A stretch of 64,000 bases of DNA from Glandiceps talaboti (taxonomy: Eukaryota; Hemichordata; Enteropneusta; Spengelidae): NCBI RefSeq assembly GCF_964340395.1, contig NC_135567.1:13413091-13477090 (forward strand), written 5' to 3'. Positions 1 through 10,649 of this stretch are shown here, one piece after another. The position numbers and the translations under genes were made by a program. The notes under the pieces are model-generated. The model ran no database searches, was not told the origin of the DNA, and saw only the letters and a list, made by a program, of their open reading frames with translations. Every line of letters starts with the position of its first letter. The first letter of the stretch is position 1.

Positions 1-1139
1 GTCAGTACTCAAAATTAGCAACTTACATGTAGTACAAGGTGTGTAGACGACTTCAGTATCGTTACTATTCACGGTGGTACGTACCACACTTGTATGCTAA
101 AGTGGTAGTCTGTTAAAAGCTATTGGAAATTATTTTAAAACTGTAGCTGAAATAGTCCACTTGGCCGACTCTCACCCTCCCAAATGCAGAAGTTAAAAGT
201 AAGCTTTGAATTACACTAAATAGGTAAATTTTATAGAGTGGAATTTTCAATTTGTGTGTACATGATCTGATCAGCTGATAAGGTATGCTGTGCATTGATC
301 ACTAAATGTGTGCGTGTCAAGATTTTTCCAGGCATAGTCTAGAGGCAATCTGATAACATGATTGATTGTAAAGTTATTGTCATGTGCTTTTGATAAGGGT
401 GGTAAAATATAATTTATAAAGTATAGTAAAATCTATACCAGTTCTTACTCATTTTACAAGGGTTCCCTACCACTGTACAAGTTTGTGTATTTTGGATCGT
501 AAATAAGCTGGTAAAAGCCATCTCAGTTCCCAGATTGTCCAGGGTTCCCTACCTACCAGTGTTTTTGTGAAAGGTTGATGCAACTAAAGTGTGGTTACCA
601 GAGTTCCCCAGGTAATTTTGCAAGCATTCTACATACTACATTATGGTAGAAAGTGAATGTGTACAAGTGTAAGCAGGCTTCCATACTTTGTTATCAAGTT
701 TCTAAACTTAGCACATATTCTAATTACCATTTACACCTCCACTGACACTCCTTAGTTTAGTTAGAAGCCAAGTTGGCATCCACACTACGCATATTACTGT
801 GACTTTCGAATCACTCTGCGGTAACCATGGTTTCTGTGTATGTGTGCCAATTTAATGTTGGCATAGATTCAACATTGTATTGGCACTTATCTTACGGAGA
901 CAACACAATGATACTTGTATGTATTGGTAATAGTGGTAAGGGGCTTAGAAGCAAATTACAGTACTTCAAAATCACACTATCCATGATTGAATGTGGTGTG
1001 TGTCCCCTACTCTCCTGTCGGTGGAGATCTACATTTCCGGTAAATGTATGTCTTGAAATAGACTCTGCTAGCAGTGCTTGAAATTAGTAATACAGAACAC
1101 GCACACATTTACACATATCTTGACTACATGTATTGTTAC
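1..1139. other. No gene recognised; AT-rich intergenic
   Basis: I see no splice-flanked coding segment, RNA gene or conserved motif here. An open frame at about 827-1081 has no recognisable domain and no splice context. A single stray partial unit of the minisatellite that follows lies near 723-760 (the phrase TTACCATTTACACCTCCACT), so the array once reached further or was seeded here. Confidence 0.5.
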
Positions 1140-1712
1140 GTCACCTCCACTTACATAGTCTAGTTCATATACAGTATCGTTACCATTTACACCTCCACTT
1201 ACATAGTCTAGTTCCTATACAGTATCATTACCATTTACACCTCCACTTACATAGTCTAGTTCCTATACAGTATCGTTACCATTTACACCTCCACTTACAT
1301 AGTCTAGTTCCTATACAGTATCATTACCATTTACACCTCCACTCACATAGTCTTGTTCCTATACAGTATCGTTACCATTTACACCTCCACTCACATAGTC
1401 TAGTTCCTATACAGTATCGTTACCATTTACACCTCCACTCACATAGTCTAGTTCCTATACAGTATAGTTACCATTTACACCTCCACTCACATAGTCAAGT
1501 TCATATACAGTATCGTTACCATTTACACCTCCACTCCCCATAGTCTAGTTCCTTTACAGTATCATTACGATTTACATCTCCACTCACATAGTCTAGTTCC
1601 TATACAGTATCATTACCATTTACACCTCCACTTACATAGTCTAGTTCCTATACAGTATCGCTACCATTTACACCTCCACTCACATAGTCTAGTTCCTATA
1701 CAATATCATAGA
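1140..1712. repeat. 48-bp minisatellite, about 12 copies
   Basis: Tandem units of about 48 bp are built from the phrases CTAGTTCCTATACAGTATC and GTTACCATTTACACCTCCAC. They differ by only a few substitutions. One unit near 1530-1590 is more divergent. Because 48 is a multiple of three, the array makes a long spurious His/Leu-rich open frame, which I do not call a gene. The unit resembles the terminal inverted repeat of the palindromic element at 40566-40951. Confidence 0.92.
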
Positions 1713-2747
1713 TTAAATTCGAGTTCTGTCTAGTGTTTTGGCATAAAATTTGTAAAAAGACTAGGAGTAGTTAAAAAACCTTTCCTTCTCTGAAAGGTAT
1801 TAAATTCAGTTTCTTAGGTATCACAGCAATATGATGATACAACTTGGTAGAATGTAGCTCAAATTTAGACTGCACCCACCCTCTTTCCCTTCTGTTACCA
1901 GACTGACACACAGTATGTGTACTTGCATTTATCTTAGTTCAATTTGGTGCCAGCACACACATTTAGTTGTCAATTGTTGATGTCAGCAACACACTCAATT
2001 TAAATATGTATTGGCCAACTCTTAATTGAAGTGTTTATTGCTAGCTGACATTGTGTTTAGTACTAAATACACAAACGTGTAAGGTTGTCACAATTTTGTC
2101 TGACAGTGGATGAATAGCCATTATTAGCCTGTAGTATACTGTAAAACATGTTATTTTAGCGAGCATGTTATTTTAGCGAAATTAGCGAACAGATCCACTT
2201 CGCTAATTTAAAATGCCGCTATTATTAGCGATGCGTTGAAAATAATATATTCAAAATGGCGGCCAATGAAAATATCAATACCGTATATACACACACGCAC
2301 GTCATACCAGTCCACACATACAAACCAGATCATGAATGATTTACGTTTCATAATTGCAATTTTTAATTTTAATTACTAGTATATACACCATTACAATAAA
2401 TATAATCGTACAAGACGACTGGAAAACAAAGAATGAAAACATGTTACAGAAAGTATGAGTATCCAATCTGAGCCTACTACTAGTACTAGTATATATATAC
2501 TTCTAAGTTCTACTGTACTACTTCCACTGTACTACTAAATAAAACTCACTGGGCGGAAACAAAGTCAACCATACTAGCTACAATAAATATTTTAGATAAG
2601 AAAATCAAATCACTGCTACTACAACTAATACTACTTGTAAATTAATTTCAAACATGCTAGTTCACTTCCGATCATGAAAAACAAATTTTGCACAGACAAC
2701 AGCGTTTGGATCTGGCACTTTCACGGCATCAAAGTTCACATTTTTGT

Positions 2748-4238
2748 CTATTCTAAAGCCGATGTTATTCCAGCCTTCTGAAAACCATTTCGAATGAGTT
2801 CAGAGTCTTGATGAAGACGATCAAATGAGCTCAGTAACCAGTTGGCGTGTAGTGGCTTCAATCGCGTCAATGACAAATCGACGACTGGGTTGTTCTCATC
2901 CACTTCGTTACAAATTTCCTTTGCATACCAGTTCGTAAAACTTTCACACAAGTACTCTTTGAATCTCGCATTTACAGTCAAATCTAGCGGTTGAAGCTCA
3001 CCTGTACAACTGGCAGGTACAAACACAGCCCTAGCGCCAATCTCTTGTAGTTTTGCCAGCACGGACTCGCATCGATGAGCACGGAACACATCCAAGATCA
3101 CCACGGCAGGGTGATCAACAGCCAGGCCGAGATGGTTCCGTGTAGTGTTGAGATATGGGGCGATGATTGTGTCGATGTAACGGCACATGGTCGATTCGTT
3201 GCTCCAGTGGTTTTCAGAATGCCAGATATCCCAGTCTTCAGGAAAGTTGAATTTTGGATGACATTGTTTAGTTTTTCCCTTGTAGATCAGCTGAGGCGGC
3301 AATAAAGTACCATTCATTGAACAGGCGATGACAGCAGTCATTTGTCGTTTATCATCAAGGCCTATGATGGGTACTTGTCTTGCTCCTTCCTTTTCAAGCG
3401 TCCAGTTTGAAGTAGGAACAATGTTAACTCCGGTTTGATCAAAGTTAACGACGAGGTCTTCGGGTATGTCACAGCTTTTCACGTTATCAGTAATTCTCTT
3501 CAAGTAATCGGCCTTCACTTGTGGGAAGTCAGCTGGCAGTTTACGAGCTGCCTTTGTCCCTTTGCGTTTGACGTAACCATGACGCTGTAGAAATGACTGG
3601 GCCCAACTTCTGGTAAGATTTATGTGGCCCCCAAACTCTTGCAGTGCTGAACGATTTTTCTTTAATAAAAGTCCCTTTCCAGCAGCAATAAGTATTTTTC
3701 TGTTGACAATGCCACCCTTGGCCCGGATGACGTTGACGTAGTCCACAAGCTCTGCCTCGTGTCGGCCGAGTAGTAGGGCGTGACCACGAGGTTGACGGGG
3801 CAATGTGGAAATGACGTCAACCCTTGAAGTTTGCTTGGCCTTCAGGTACGCAGACTTCATACCCCGAACACTGCTTTCATTCAATTTCTTGCCAAGTAGC
3901 TTGCTAAAATGAGAGGCAGCTCTGCTACAACCATTCTCTACAGCATATCGACCGATCTTTGCTCTTGTTTCATCATCATAGTGTGCGTAAGAACGTGGAC
4001 GCTTTCTATTCAGTCTGTCGACTTTGAACTGGGTATCGGATTGTTGCGTTGTTGACATCATTTCATTGGTGACGGCTTTATTCATGGCAGCGATGACTTC
4101 GGCACTTTCACTTGACTTCCCGTTGTTTGGGTCTGGTAGACACAGGGTAGACTGTGCTGGCTCTCTTCGGTACTGTATGTAACGTAGCATAGCGATATTG
4201 AAGTGGAATAGTATTACGATCGTAGTTGTTATCTGCAT
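2748..4238 (-). CDS. Pogo/Tigger-like DDE transposase
   Basis: Cut-and-paste transposase of 496 aa, the expected length for the family, that would bind the element ends and move the DNA. Residues about 78-136 form a basic helix-turn-helix region (RKRPRSYAHYDDETRAKIG). Residues about 152-230 resemble the second, CENP-B-type DNA-binding domain. Residues about 260-430 are the DDE_1 catalytic core. Likely catalytic acids are D267 in NFDQTG, D383 in VVILDVFRAH and D419 in LQPLDLTVN, a DD35D spacing. The usual Asn after the second Asp (LDN) is Val here. The frame is uninterrupted. The ATG at 4238 is the most upstream; Met17 or Met52 are other possible starts, because the first about 50 residues look unconserved. 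It lies wholly inside the inverted repeats of its element and is not a host gene. Confidence 0.9.
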   Translation of the reverse strand: MQITTTIVILFHFNIAMLRYIQYRREPAQSTLCLPDPNNGKSSESAEVIAAMNKAVTNEMMSTTQQSDTQFKVDRLNRKRPRSYAHYDDETRAKIGRYAVENGCSRAASHFSKLLGKKLNESSVRGMKSAYLKAKQTSRVDVISTLPRQPRGHALLLGRHEAELVDYVNVIRAKGGIVNRKILIAAGKGLLLKKNRSALQEFGGHINLTRSWAQSFLQRHGYVKRKGTKAARKLPADFPQVKADYLKRITDNVKSCDIPEDLVVNFDQTGVNIVPTSNWTLEKEGARQVPIIGLDDKRQMTAVIACSMNGTLLPPQLIYKGKTKQCHPKFNFPEDWDIWHSENHWSNESTMCRYIDTIIAPYLNTTRNHLGLAVDHPAVVILDVFRAHRCESVLAKLQEIGARAVFVPASCTGELQPLDLTVNARFKEYLCESFTNWYAKEICNEVDENNPVVDLSLTRLKPLHANWLLSSFDRLHQDSELIRNGFQKAGITSALE

Positions 4239-4289
4239 GAAAGCTAGATGGAATTGTGACTGATCGTAACAAACTACCCAATTTTATAG

Positions 4290-4634
4290 AGAGAAAACAA
4301 AAACAGCCTGACAGCTTGGGTTTTCACCTGTACGATTTCCGCTGACTTTTATTTTTCCAAAAAAATATAAAGATGTGACAATGATGATGGCTTTCATTAG
4401 GTGTCTACGGCACTCAAAGGCTCATACTCGTACATTGTCATGATGATCGTTCATAAACAATGCAAACAAAAACAATCTGACAGCTAGCTTGGGTTTTCAC
4501 CTGTACGATTTCCGCTGACTTATTTTTCTAAAAATCATAAAGATGTGACAATAATGATGGCTTTAATTAGGTGTCAACGGCACTCAAAGACTCATACTCG
4601 TACATTGTCATGATATCGTTCATAAACAATACAT
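4290..4634. repeat. Direct duplication inside the Tigger element
   Basis: Two adjacent copies of about 165-170 bp (about 4290-4457 and 4466-4634) share the phrases GGGTTTTCACCTGTACGATT, AAAGATGTGACAAT and CTCATACTCGTACATTGTCA. They differ by a few substitutions and small indels. They lie upstream of the transposase start, where its promoter should be. Confidence 0.85.
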
Positions 4635-4818
4635 CGGATGAAGTCAAACTGGCGGATGAAGTCAAACTGGCCGTAAACAATGTACCACTCGTCAGTTGTC
4701 CTTGCAAAATGTAGCCAATGTGTTATAGGCATGATCGCTAAATTAACATGTCGCTAAAATAGTAGCAGAGCTGTAATCGCTAAAAAAACATGCCGCTAAT
4801 TCAACGTGTTTTACAGTA

Positions 4819-6204
4819 GTTGTCATTTGTGGTTAGTAAAACAAATCTGGTTTATGTAAGGTTTTCAAAACCTTAGTCAGAGAATTAAAAACTGCTGTAC
4901 TAGTGTACATGTATGTAACACGAGTGGTATGTGTGAATAACTTATAGCTGTATGACTGTGGTTTAGTGGTATATCATTATCAGTGTCATGGCTGGATGAC
5001 TGTCTAAAGTTTATCACAGTTCAGTGTACAGCCTTAGTTCTGACTCTGTTCTAGAAACTGCTGTACTAGTGTATGTGTACAGTATGTAAGTTATACCAGT
5101 GATATCCGTGAATGACTTGTTACATGTAGCAGTATGTCTAATTAAAAACATATTTTGTGCATGGGTGAAAAGGATAAGAATGACGTGTAGGTTACTAGTT
5201 TTCTTGTGAGTCGTCTGGTCATGTGACAAAGAAAGGGATAGGGGGCACCAAATTTTGTATTCTGAATTCATTCTAGAAACTACCCTGTTTACATGTATAT
5301 ACTGCTGGTCCAGTGATTGACTTGTTAACTCTACTTGTACAGTGTATGTAGCAGTATGTCCGCTAATGCAAAACAACATGTTTTGTTTTGTGTGCGGGTC
5401 AAAAGATAAAAACTTGATTTTCTTGTGAGTTTTTGTGTCACAACCTACTGAAGGATAAGGACAACATATTTTGACCCAGGCACAAGAAATAGAAAGCTTG
5501 TCAAATTGGGTTAGGGACGATCACGCAATGTAACACAAGGTAAATGAAGGAACTAAATGTGTAGGCCCAAACCACCTCCCCCTGTTTGAATGTTCTGAAA
5601 TGCGACATCAATATGTCTATTGTATACAGTATTATAAGCATGATGAAAATTGTAGCGGTCACACACTATGATCTATGACAAATATACTTTAAAAACATGA
5701 AAAATACATTAAAATACTTTGTAGGGAAACAGCTCACTTTATATCACATTAGCGTAAATTGTAAACAACTTATCAACATCTCAGTAGTAAATACAGACCC
5801 TGTTGTCGTTGAAGGCGTGAAAGTTTTTAAAATTTGGTTAAAAGTAATGAAGTTCAGCAATGGCATTAATGCCAGACCCCCTCCCCTAAATAAATGAAGT
5901 TTTTGGAGTTTGTGTGACATTTTATGATCATTCCCTCCCCCTAAACGTACAAAAGTTAGTTTGTTTAGCTTGTGTGACATGATGTGATTGTCCCGTGGAG
6001 AGTACTCTTAATATGTAGCGGTTATTGGCAAATTGCCAGGCAGTCTACAACTTTCAGGTATGACATCATCATTAAGAGTTCAAACTAAGTTTGAAATGTG
6101 AGTACAACTTCCACATTGAAACCGTAAGTGATCCTGTAAAGACATATGATGGTTTGTGCACAGTGTTGCAGCCAGAGGTTTTTTTTTTAGGTCATTTGAC
6201 ATTA
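4819..6204. repeat. Gene-free stretch of degraded repeats
   Basis: No gene recognised. Diverged direct repeats occur around 4885-5115 and 5270-5360 (ACTGCTGTACTAGTGTA and related phrases). Two stretches, about 5160-5265 and 5385-5520, are worn relatives of the interior of the hAT-type MITE (TTTTCTTGTGAGT, GACAAAGAAAGGGATAGGGG). Confidence 0.55.
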
Positions 6205-7067
6205 ATGAACAATTCTTTGTTTGTCGATATCCTGCTTGCAAATAAAAGATAAAATATTAATACTACAAATGAGCCATTATAATATGTAAACTATTTCCTA
6301 AAGCAATTATCTAGAGAGACCATATTGTAAAACATCCCTGATGGTGCTGGTGAAACGTCAGCAAAACTATTTGTTTCCAATTTTGTAACCATAATCTCTA
6401 TAATATCATGCTAATTATTTTTCCAAAATTTGATATAAAACATGGCAAAAAAATGAAATTTAGTACAAATGATGAATGTACACATACATGTAAAATGTAC
6501 CACTGGAGAATTCAGACATACATTTGTATACTTAACCTGGGTTAGTGTGCTGTGCTCATGAAAAATGAAATTGAAATAGTCGATAAAATAGACCTTGCAC
6601 TACTGCAGAAGTCGTTTTCTTTGTGTCTTCTATTCCATGGACTCCGGGTTCATAGTATTATGTGAAAATTTCTACTCACAAAGTCAAAAAAAGTAGACAA
6701 TTTATGTTACAATAGAATAGCACCAACTCATACATGCCAAAAGCAAGGAAATTTTTGTACTAAATTTCATTTTTTTTCAATGTTTTATGTCAAATTTTTG
6801 AAAAATAATTAGCATATTATGGTGATTATGGTTACAAAATTGGAAACGAATGCAATTCTTTGCTGAGGTTTCACCACCATCATTAAAAATTGGAAACAAA
6901 TAATTCTTTGCTGACATTTCACCAGCATTATCAGGGATGTATTACAATATGATCTTTCTAGATAATTGCTTTAGGAAATAGTTTACATATTATAATGGCT
7001 CATTTGTAGTTTTCATGTTTTATCTTTTATTTGCAAGCAGGATATCGACAAACAAAGCATTGTTCAT
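6205..7067. mobile_element. Large foldback element with arms of about 265 and 315 bp
   Basis: The left arm (6205-6470) and right arm (about 6752-7067) are inverted copies. The left begins ATGAACAATTCTTTGTTTGTC and the right ends GACAAACAAAGCATTGTTCAT. The arms match along most of their length, including the AATAATTAGCAT and ATATCCTGCTTGCAAATAAA phrases. The right arm is longer because a piece of about 45 bp near 6850-6935 is duplicated. The spacer (6471-6751) contains ACTCCGGGTTCATAGT, which recurs near 32737. No coding capacity was seen. Confidence 0.85.
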
Positions 7068-7199
7068 TACATGATGATAACCTGTGTTTAATATGCAAAT
7101 TGGTCTAAAAATATAATGTTCTTAATGTTGGTTTCAGAAAGTACATGTACTATGTACTGTGATACATCATTACATGTACACATGTAGATCTATGTGGAT

Positions 7200-7466
7200 C
7201 AGTGTACCCTCTAATGATAGCCAAATTTTGATGTTGTGAGTCAAAATGAGAAAAACTGGCATTTCTTGTGAGTCACCACATAGTAAGAAATAGGGGAACA
7301 CCAAATTTTGGTGTGTCACTAGAAATTGTGTGTATCAGTGGTGTGTCAAATTGGCTTAGAGGGCAAACTCGCCACACAGTAAGAGATAGGGGAACATCAA
7401 ATTTTGGTGCGTCACTAGAAATTGTGTACGTCAGTGGTACGTCAAATTGGCTTAGTTGGCACACTG
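7200..7466. mobile_element. hAT-type MITE, copy 1
   Basis: Terminal repeats are CAGTGTACCCTCTAA at the left and TTAGTTGGCACACTG at the right. The interior contains two direct copies of an about 90-bp unit (AGGGGAACACCAAATTTTGG, CACTAGAAATTGTGT, CAAATTGGCTTAG). The flanking 8-mers match only partly. It is the same family as the copies at 31839, 34543 and 36728. The short open frames inside are by-products of the repeat. Confidence 0.8.
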
Positions 7467-9004
7467 ATATAGAGATTGGGTTGATATTTGGTAGGGATGT
7501 CCCTGTGGGTGTCTAGGTGATGAATTGATCATTTGGAGAGCTGATTATTGACATGCAAATTAGATACAAAAATGTTTGGGTTTTTTTGGGGTCAAAAACA
7601 GAAACATGGAAACTGCTGATTAGAATTGTTCGATGCCTGTTTGAGAATTGTGTCTTACTAAGATCCTTTTGGGTGAGGTATATCTCTGTTAATTAACTCA
7701 AAGGTATATATAAAGCTATATGACTCTAAAGCTATATAAGCGGTATTGTAAATATTTTAGATTTTTGAATAATTAGGAAAAAATGTAGGGACATTATGGC
7801 GTACATGTAGTTGTGATGTTATTTTCAAAATGTTATGTTCAAATGAATGGTATTCGTGTATTTTTTTCATGACTGCAAATAATTTTGTCCGTACACATTT
7901 GTCAATGTCTTTGTAGATTACCTTAGTGTGACCTTACTGCATTCCAATATCTCGTCCCAGGATCTGTGTCAATAATCAAAACAGTTGCATTGTGGGTACC
8001 ATGAGGCAGTCACAACATAGGTGTGTGTTAGGTCAAAGGTCAAATGATATTGTCATTTCTTACATGCTTACATAATTTGTTTAGATGGCCCTCAGAACAA
8101 GGTTTACCTTAATCACTATGGCTTAGGTAAGGCAAAATAAACAAAACTGTGTTTCCAATTACCCGAATGACCTTAGTTTTAGCCTCCGACCTTAAACATT
8201 TTTTTTAAACCTGTAAAACAAAAAGATAAGAAATTCTTTGTCTTCTTAACCTTCACGCATGTCTGTTTTCTTTCCCAAGCAATGTCTGTACATATTTCAT
8301 CAAACTATCACATAAGGGGTATTCTTACCGACATTTTAATAGTTTTGGGGTCAAAGCAATATTTTTCAAAACTAAAACCAATTACAAAGAAAACATAAAA
8401 TAAAATAAAATCTCCGACCTACCAACCCTATTCTGTGAGGCCATGTTGTTGGAAACACAATTATTTTTTTCCGCTTAAGCTGAGATTAGACTTTTGTTGT
8501 TTTTGGAGGTCATACTTGTAATGAAGGACACGGTATGATTGTTGAGATGTCATGATGTATTTGGGTCAGCCATGACCATATGTGTACTTTGTAGTTGAAG
8601 TCAAGGTCAGTAGTCGACCCAAAACAAAGTGTTAGCGAGTAAACATTGCTACATTGCATTGTCTGACAAATCTTACTTGGCTTAGATCCATTTCATTTGA
8701 ATTGTCATAACCCTGCATGTTGCCTTCAGGCACCTTCAGCTTTCAGGTGACACATAATGAGCACACATAATTAACTCACATCTGGTTTTAGTACCATTGT
8801 TTCATGCTTTGCATATCAATGAATTTTGGGTTTCTTGTTCTGTTTTGACCATCTAGTATGATGGAAAATAGTATTGTCTTTATGGTTGATAAATAATAGT
8901 ATTATAATTAATAACATGTTGCCCCTGACAACTGGTCATTGTATCCTGTTTTGAATGAATGTGAGAGCCAAAAGATGCGGACAGAGTTGTATAATGATAT
9001 GATC
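7467..9004. other. No gene recognised; one diverged MITE
   Basis: About 8140-8466 holds a worn element whose ends read GTGTTTCCAATTACCCGA and, inverted, TTGGAAACACAATTA. Its interior (CCGACCTTAAAC, AAAATAAAATCTCCGACCTACC) is related to the Harbinger-type MITEs at 23246, 42613 and 59524. The rest shows no coding exon that I can support. Confidence 0.5.
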
Positions 9005-9330
9005 ATAGACAGCGCCATCTATCAGAGTGAACAAGACTGACAGTTTGCGGTTGATGGTAAACAGTGCCCTCTCTCTATCACGGAGTGAACAAGACTGACA
9101 GTTTGCAGTCAAACGCTCTCTTCGTATCAAAGTATGTTGTGTGTATTGGTTAAAATTATAAACAGCGCCCTCTATCAAGTTGTTTGCAGTCGAACGCTCT
9201 CAACTTTAGATCAAATTATGTTGTTTATTGATTAAGATTTTAAACAGCACCCTCTATCAAGGAGTTGTTTGCAGTCAAACGCTCTCAGCTTTAGATCAAA
9301 TTATGTTGTGTTTATTGATTAAAATTATAG
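9005..9330. repeat. Tandem repeat of about 85-95 bp, four copies, before ZFAND exon
   Basis: Units contain AGCGCCCTCTATCAA, GTTTGCAGTCAAACGCTCTC and TTGATTAAAATTATA in the same order. They end about 65 bp before the splice acceptor of the first ZFAND coding exon, so they lie in the 5' intron or promoter-proximal region of that gene. Confidence 0.8.
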
Positions 9331-9396
9331 TACGCATGAGACAATTGAATTTCCATCAGTGAATTAATTGATTGATTTTGTGTTGTTTTGTTTCAG

Positions 9397-9587
9397 GAAT
9401 TTTTATAGGAATTACTAACTCCAACTAATGGAACAAGAACAGAGTAATCAGCCTATGTTATGTAGGAATGGCTGTGGATTTTATGGCAGCCCAGCTACGG
9501 AAGGAATGTGTTCAAAATGTTACAAAGATTGTGTTAAAAGAAAAAATTCATCACAGCAACCCTCCGGTCGAGTTAGTCCAAATCAAA
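9397..9587 (+). CDS. ZFAND5/6-like gene, exon with start codon and A20 zinc finger
   Basis: The exon begins after a good acceptor (TTGTTTTGTTTCAG, ending at 9396) and ends at the donor GTAAGT at 9588. The coding start is the ATG at 9428, which makes 9397-9427 5' UTR, and the donor leaves phase 1. The encoded start [20 protein letters not shown] shows the A20 finger Cys12, Cys16, Cys28 and Cys31 (C-x3-C-x11-C-x2-C), the ubiquitin-binding module of ZFAND5/ZFAND6. An acceptor directly before the 5' UTR means at least one upstream noncoding exon that I did not locate. Together with 10650-10970 and 11672-11820 it encodes 209 aa, very close to the family length. Confidence 0.93.
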
Positions 9588-9984
9588 GTAAGTCTTTAGT
9601 TATCAAATTTCTACTCAGAGTCCAAACCAGTGTTGCAGCCAGCCTTTGAAAGAGTGGGAGATAGCGTCCTGAGACTTTCATTTTTCTGGGTCATTATAAA
9701 AAATTTTGGGACATTATAAAAACAAAAAACGGCAGTAGCGGTGTAGCACAACTGCACAGTTTTTAAAAATATTTACTCACATGCTGATCTATGCTACATA
9801 TTTGCTGAATGATTATGCAGTTACCTATCCAACCCTGTTGATATCTATAAAATATACGTGATCATTTAGCTTTTGCTGTAGGTGTGGTCATGTTGCTAAA
9901 CATATTTGCATACAGTTTTAGTGTGGGTCATCTATGACCCGTCACTTCCAAAATTGTGGGTCAGGTCCAAATAATGCGAGTCAA

Positions 9985-10531
9985 ATGTTTGTACCATGCT
10001 TTCTCTATAGTGGGGAGAACACAGCATAGCAGAAACCCGCCAAGCATGGCAGCCTAGATGGCAAGGATGGTGTTTGTACCATGCTTTCTCTATAGTGGGG
10101 AGAACACAGCACTGTAGAAACCTGCAAAGCATGGCAGCCTAGATGGCAAGGGCGGTGTTTGTACCGTGCTTTCTCTATAGTGGGGAGAACACAGCATGGT
10201 AGAAACCTGCCAAGCATGGCAGCCTAGATGGCAAGGGCGGTGTTTGTACTGTGCTTTCTCTATAGTGGGAAGAACACAGCACAGTAGAAACCTGCCAAGC
10301 ATGGCGGCCTAGATGGCAAGGATGGTGTTTGCACCATGCTTTCTCTATAGTGGGAAGAACACAGCACGGTAAAAACCTGCCAAGTATGGCAGCCTAGATG
10401 GCAAGGACGGTGTTTGTACCATGCTTTCTCTGTAGTGGGGAGAAGACAGCATAGCAGAAACCTGCCAAGCATGGCAGCCTAGATGGCAAGGATGGTGTTC
10501 GCACTGTGCTTTCTCTATAGTGAGGAAAACA
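9985..10531. repeat. 85-bp tandem array in ZFAND intron 1
   Basis: About 6.4 copies of an 85-bp unit containing GTTTGTACCATGCTTTCTCT, ATAGTGGGGAGAACACAGCA and GCCAAGCATGGCAGCCTAGA. The copies are about 90-95% alike by eye. Because 85 is not a multiple of three, the open frames across it shift from unit to unit and are not genes. It ends about 120 bp before the exon at 10650. Confidence 0.92.
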
Positions 10532-10649
10532 CTGACCACTCAGTACGGGATAGAAAAACCACAAACAGTTCCCAAACCCTATGTCACAACGTAAGTCTGA
10601 AATTCCTGTCAATGATCTCTAACAGATTTTCTCTCATTTTTTTTTTCAG

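Larger units (their letters stand above)
2139..4816 (-). mobile_element. Pogo/Tigger-like DNA transposon, apparently complete
   Basis: Both ends carry an imperfect inverted repeat of about 42 bp beginning CTGTAAAACA. The left end starts at 2139 and the right end finishes at 4816. The element is flanked by TA on both sides (2137-2138 and 4817-4818), as expected for the Tc1/mariner-pogo superfamily. One long uninterrupted transposase frame lies inside on the minus strand. A directly repeated block of about 170 bp sits between the transposase start and the right end. Subterminal TTAGCG motifs are repeated at both ends. Intact ends plus an intact frame suggest a young, possibly autonomous copy. 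The assignment to pogo/Tigger rather than a neighbouring DDE_1 lineage is inferred from the protein and the TA duplication. Confidence 0.88.

Noticed and set aside
1133-1543. His/Leu-rich 136-codon open frame
   Set aside because: It is created by the 48-bp minisatellite, whose unit is a multiple of three. No domain, start context or splice sites.
7268-7516. Open frames inside hAT-type MITE copies
   Set aside because: They follow the internal duplication and are not conserved between copies beyond the DNA repeat itself.
9985-10531. Regular array that might suggest CRISPR
   Set aside because: The units are head-to-tail 85-bp copies with no unique spacers, in an animal intron.
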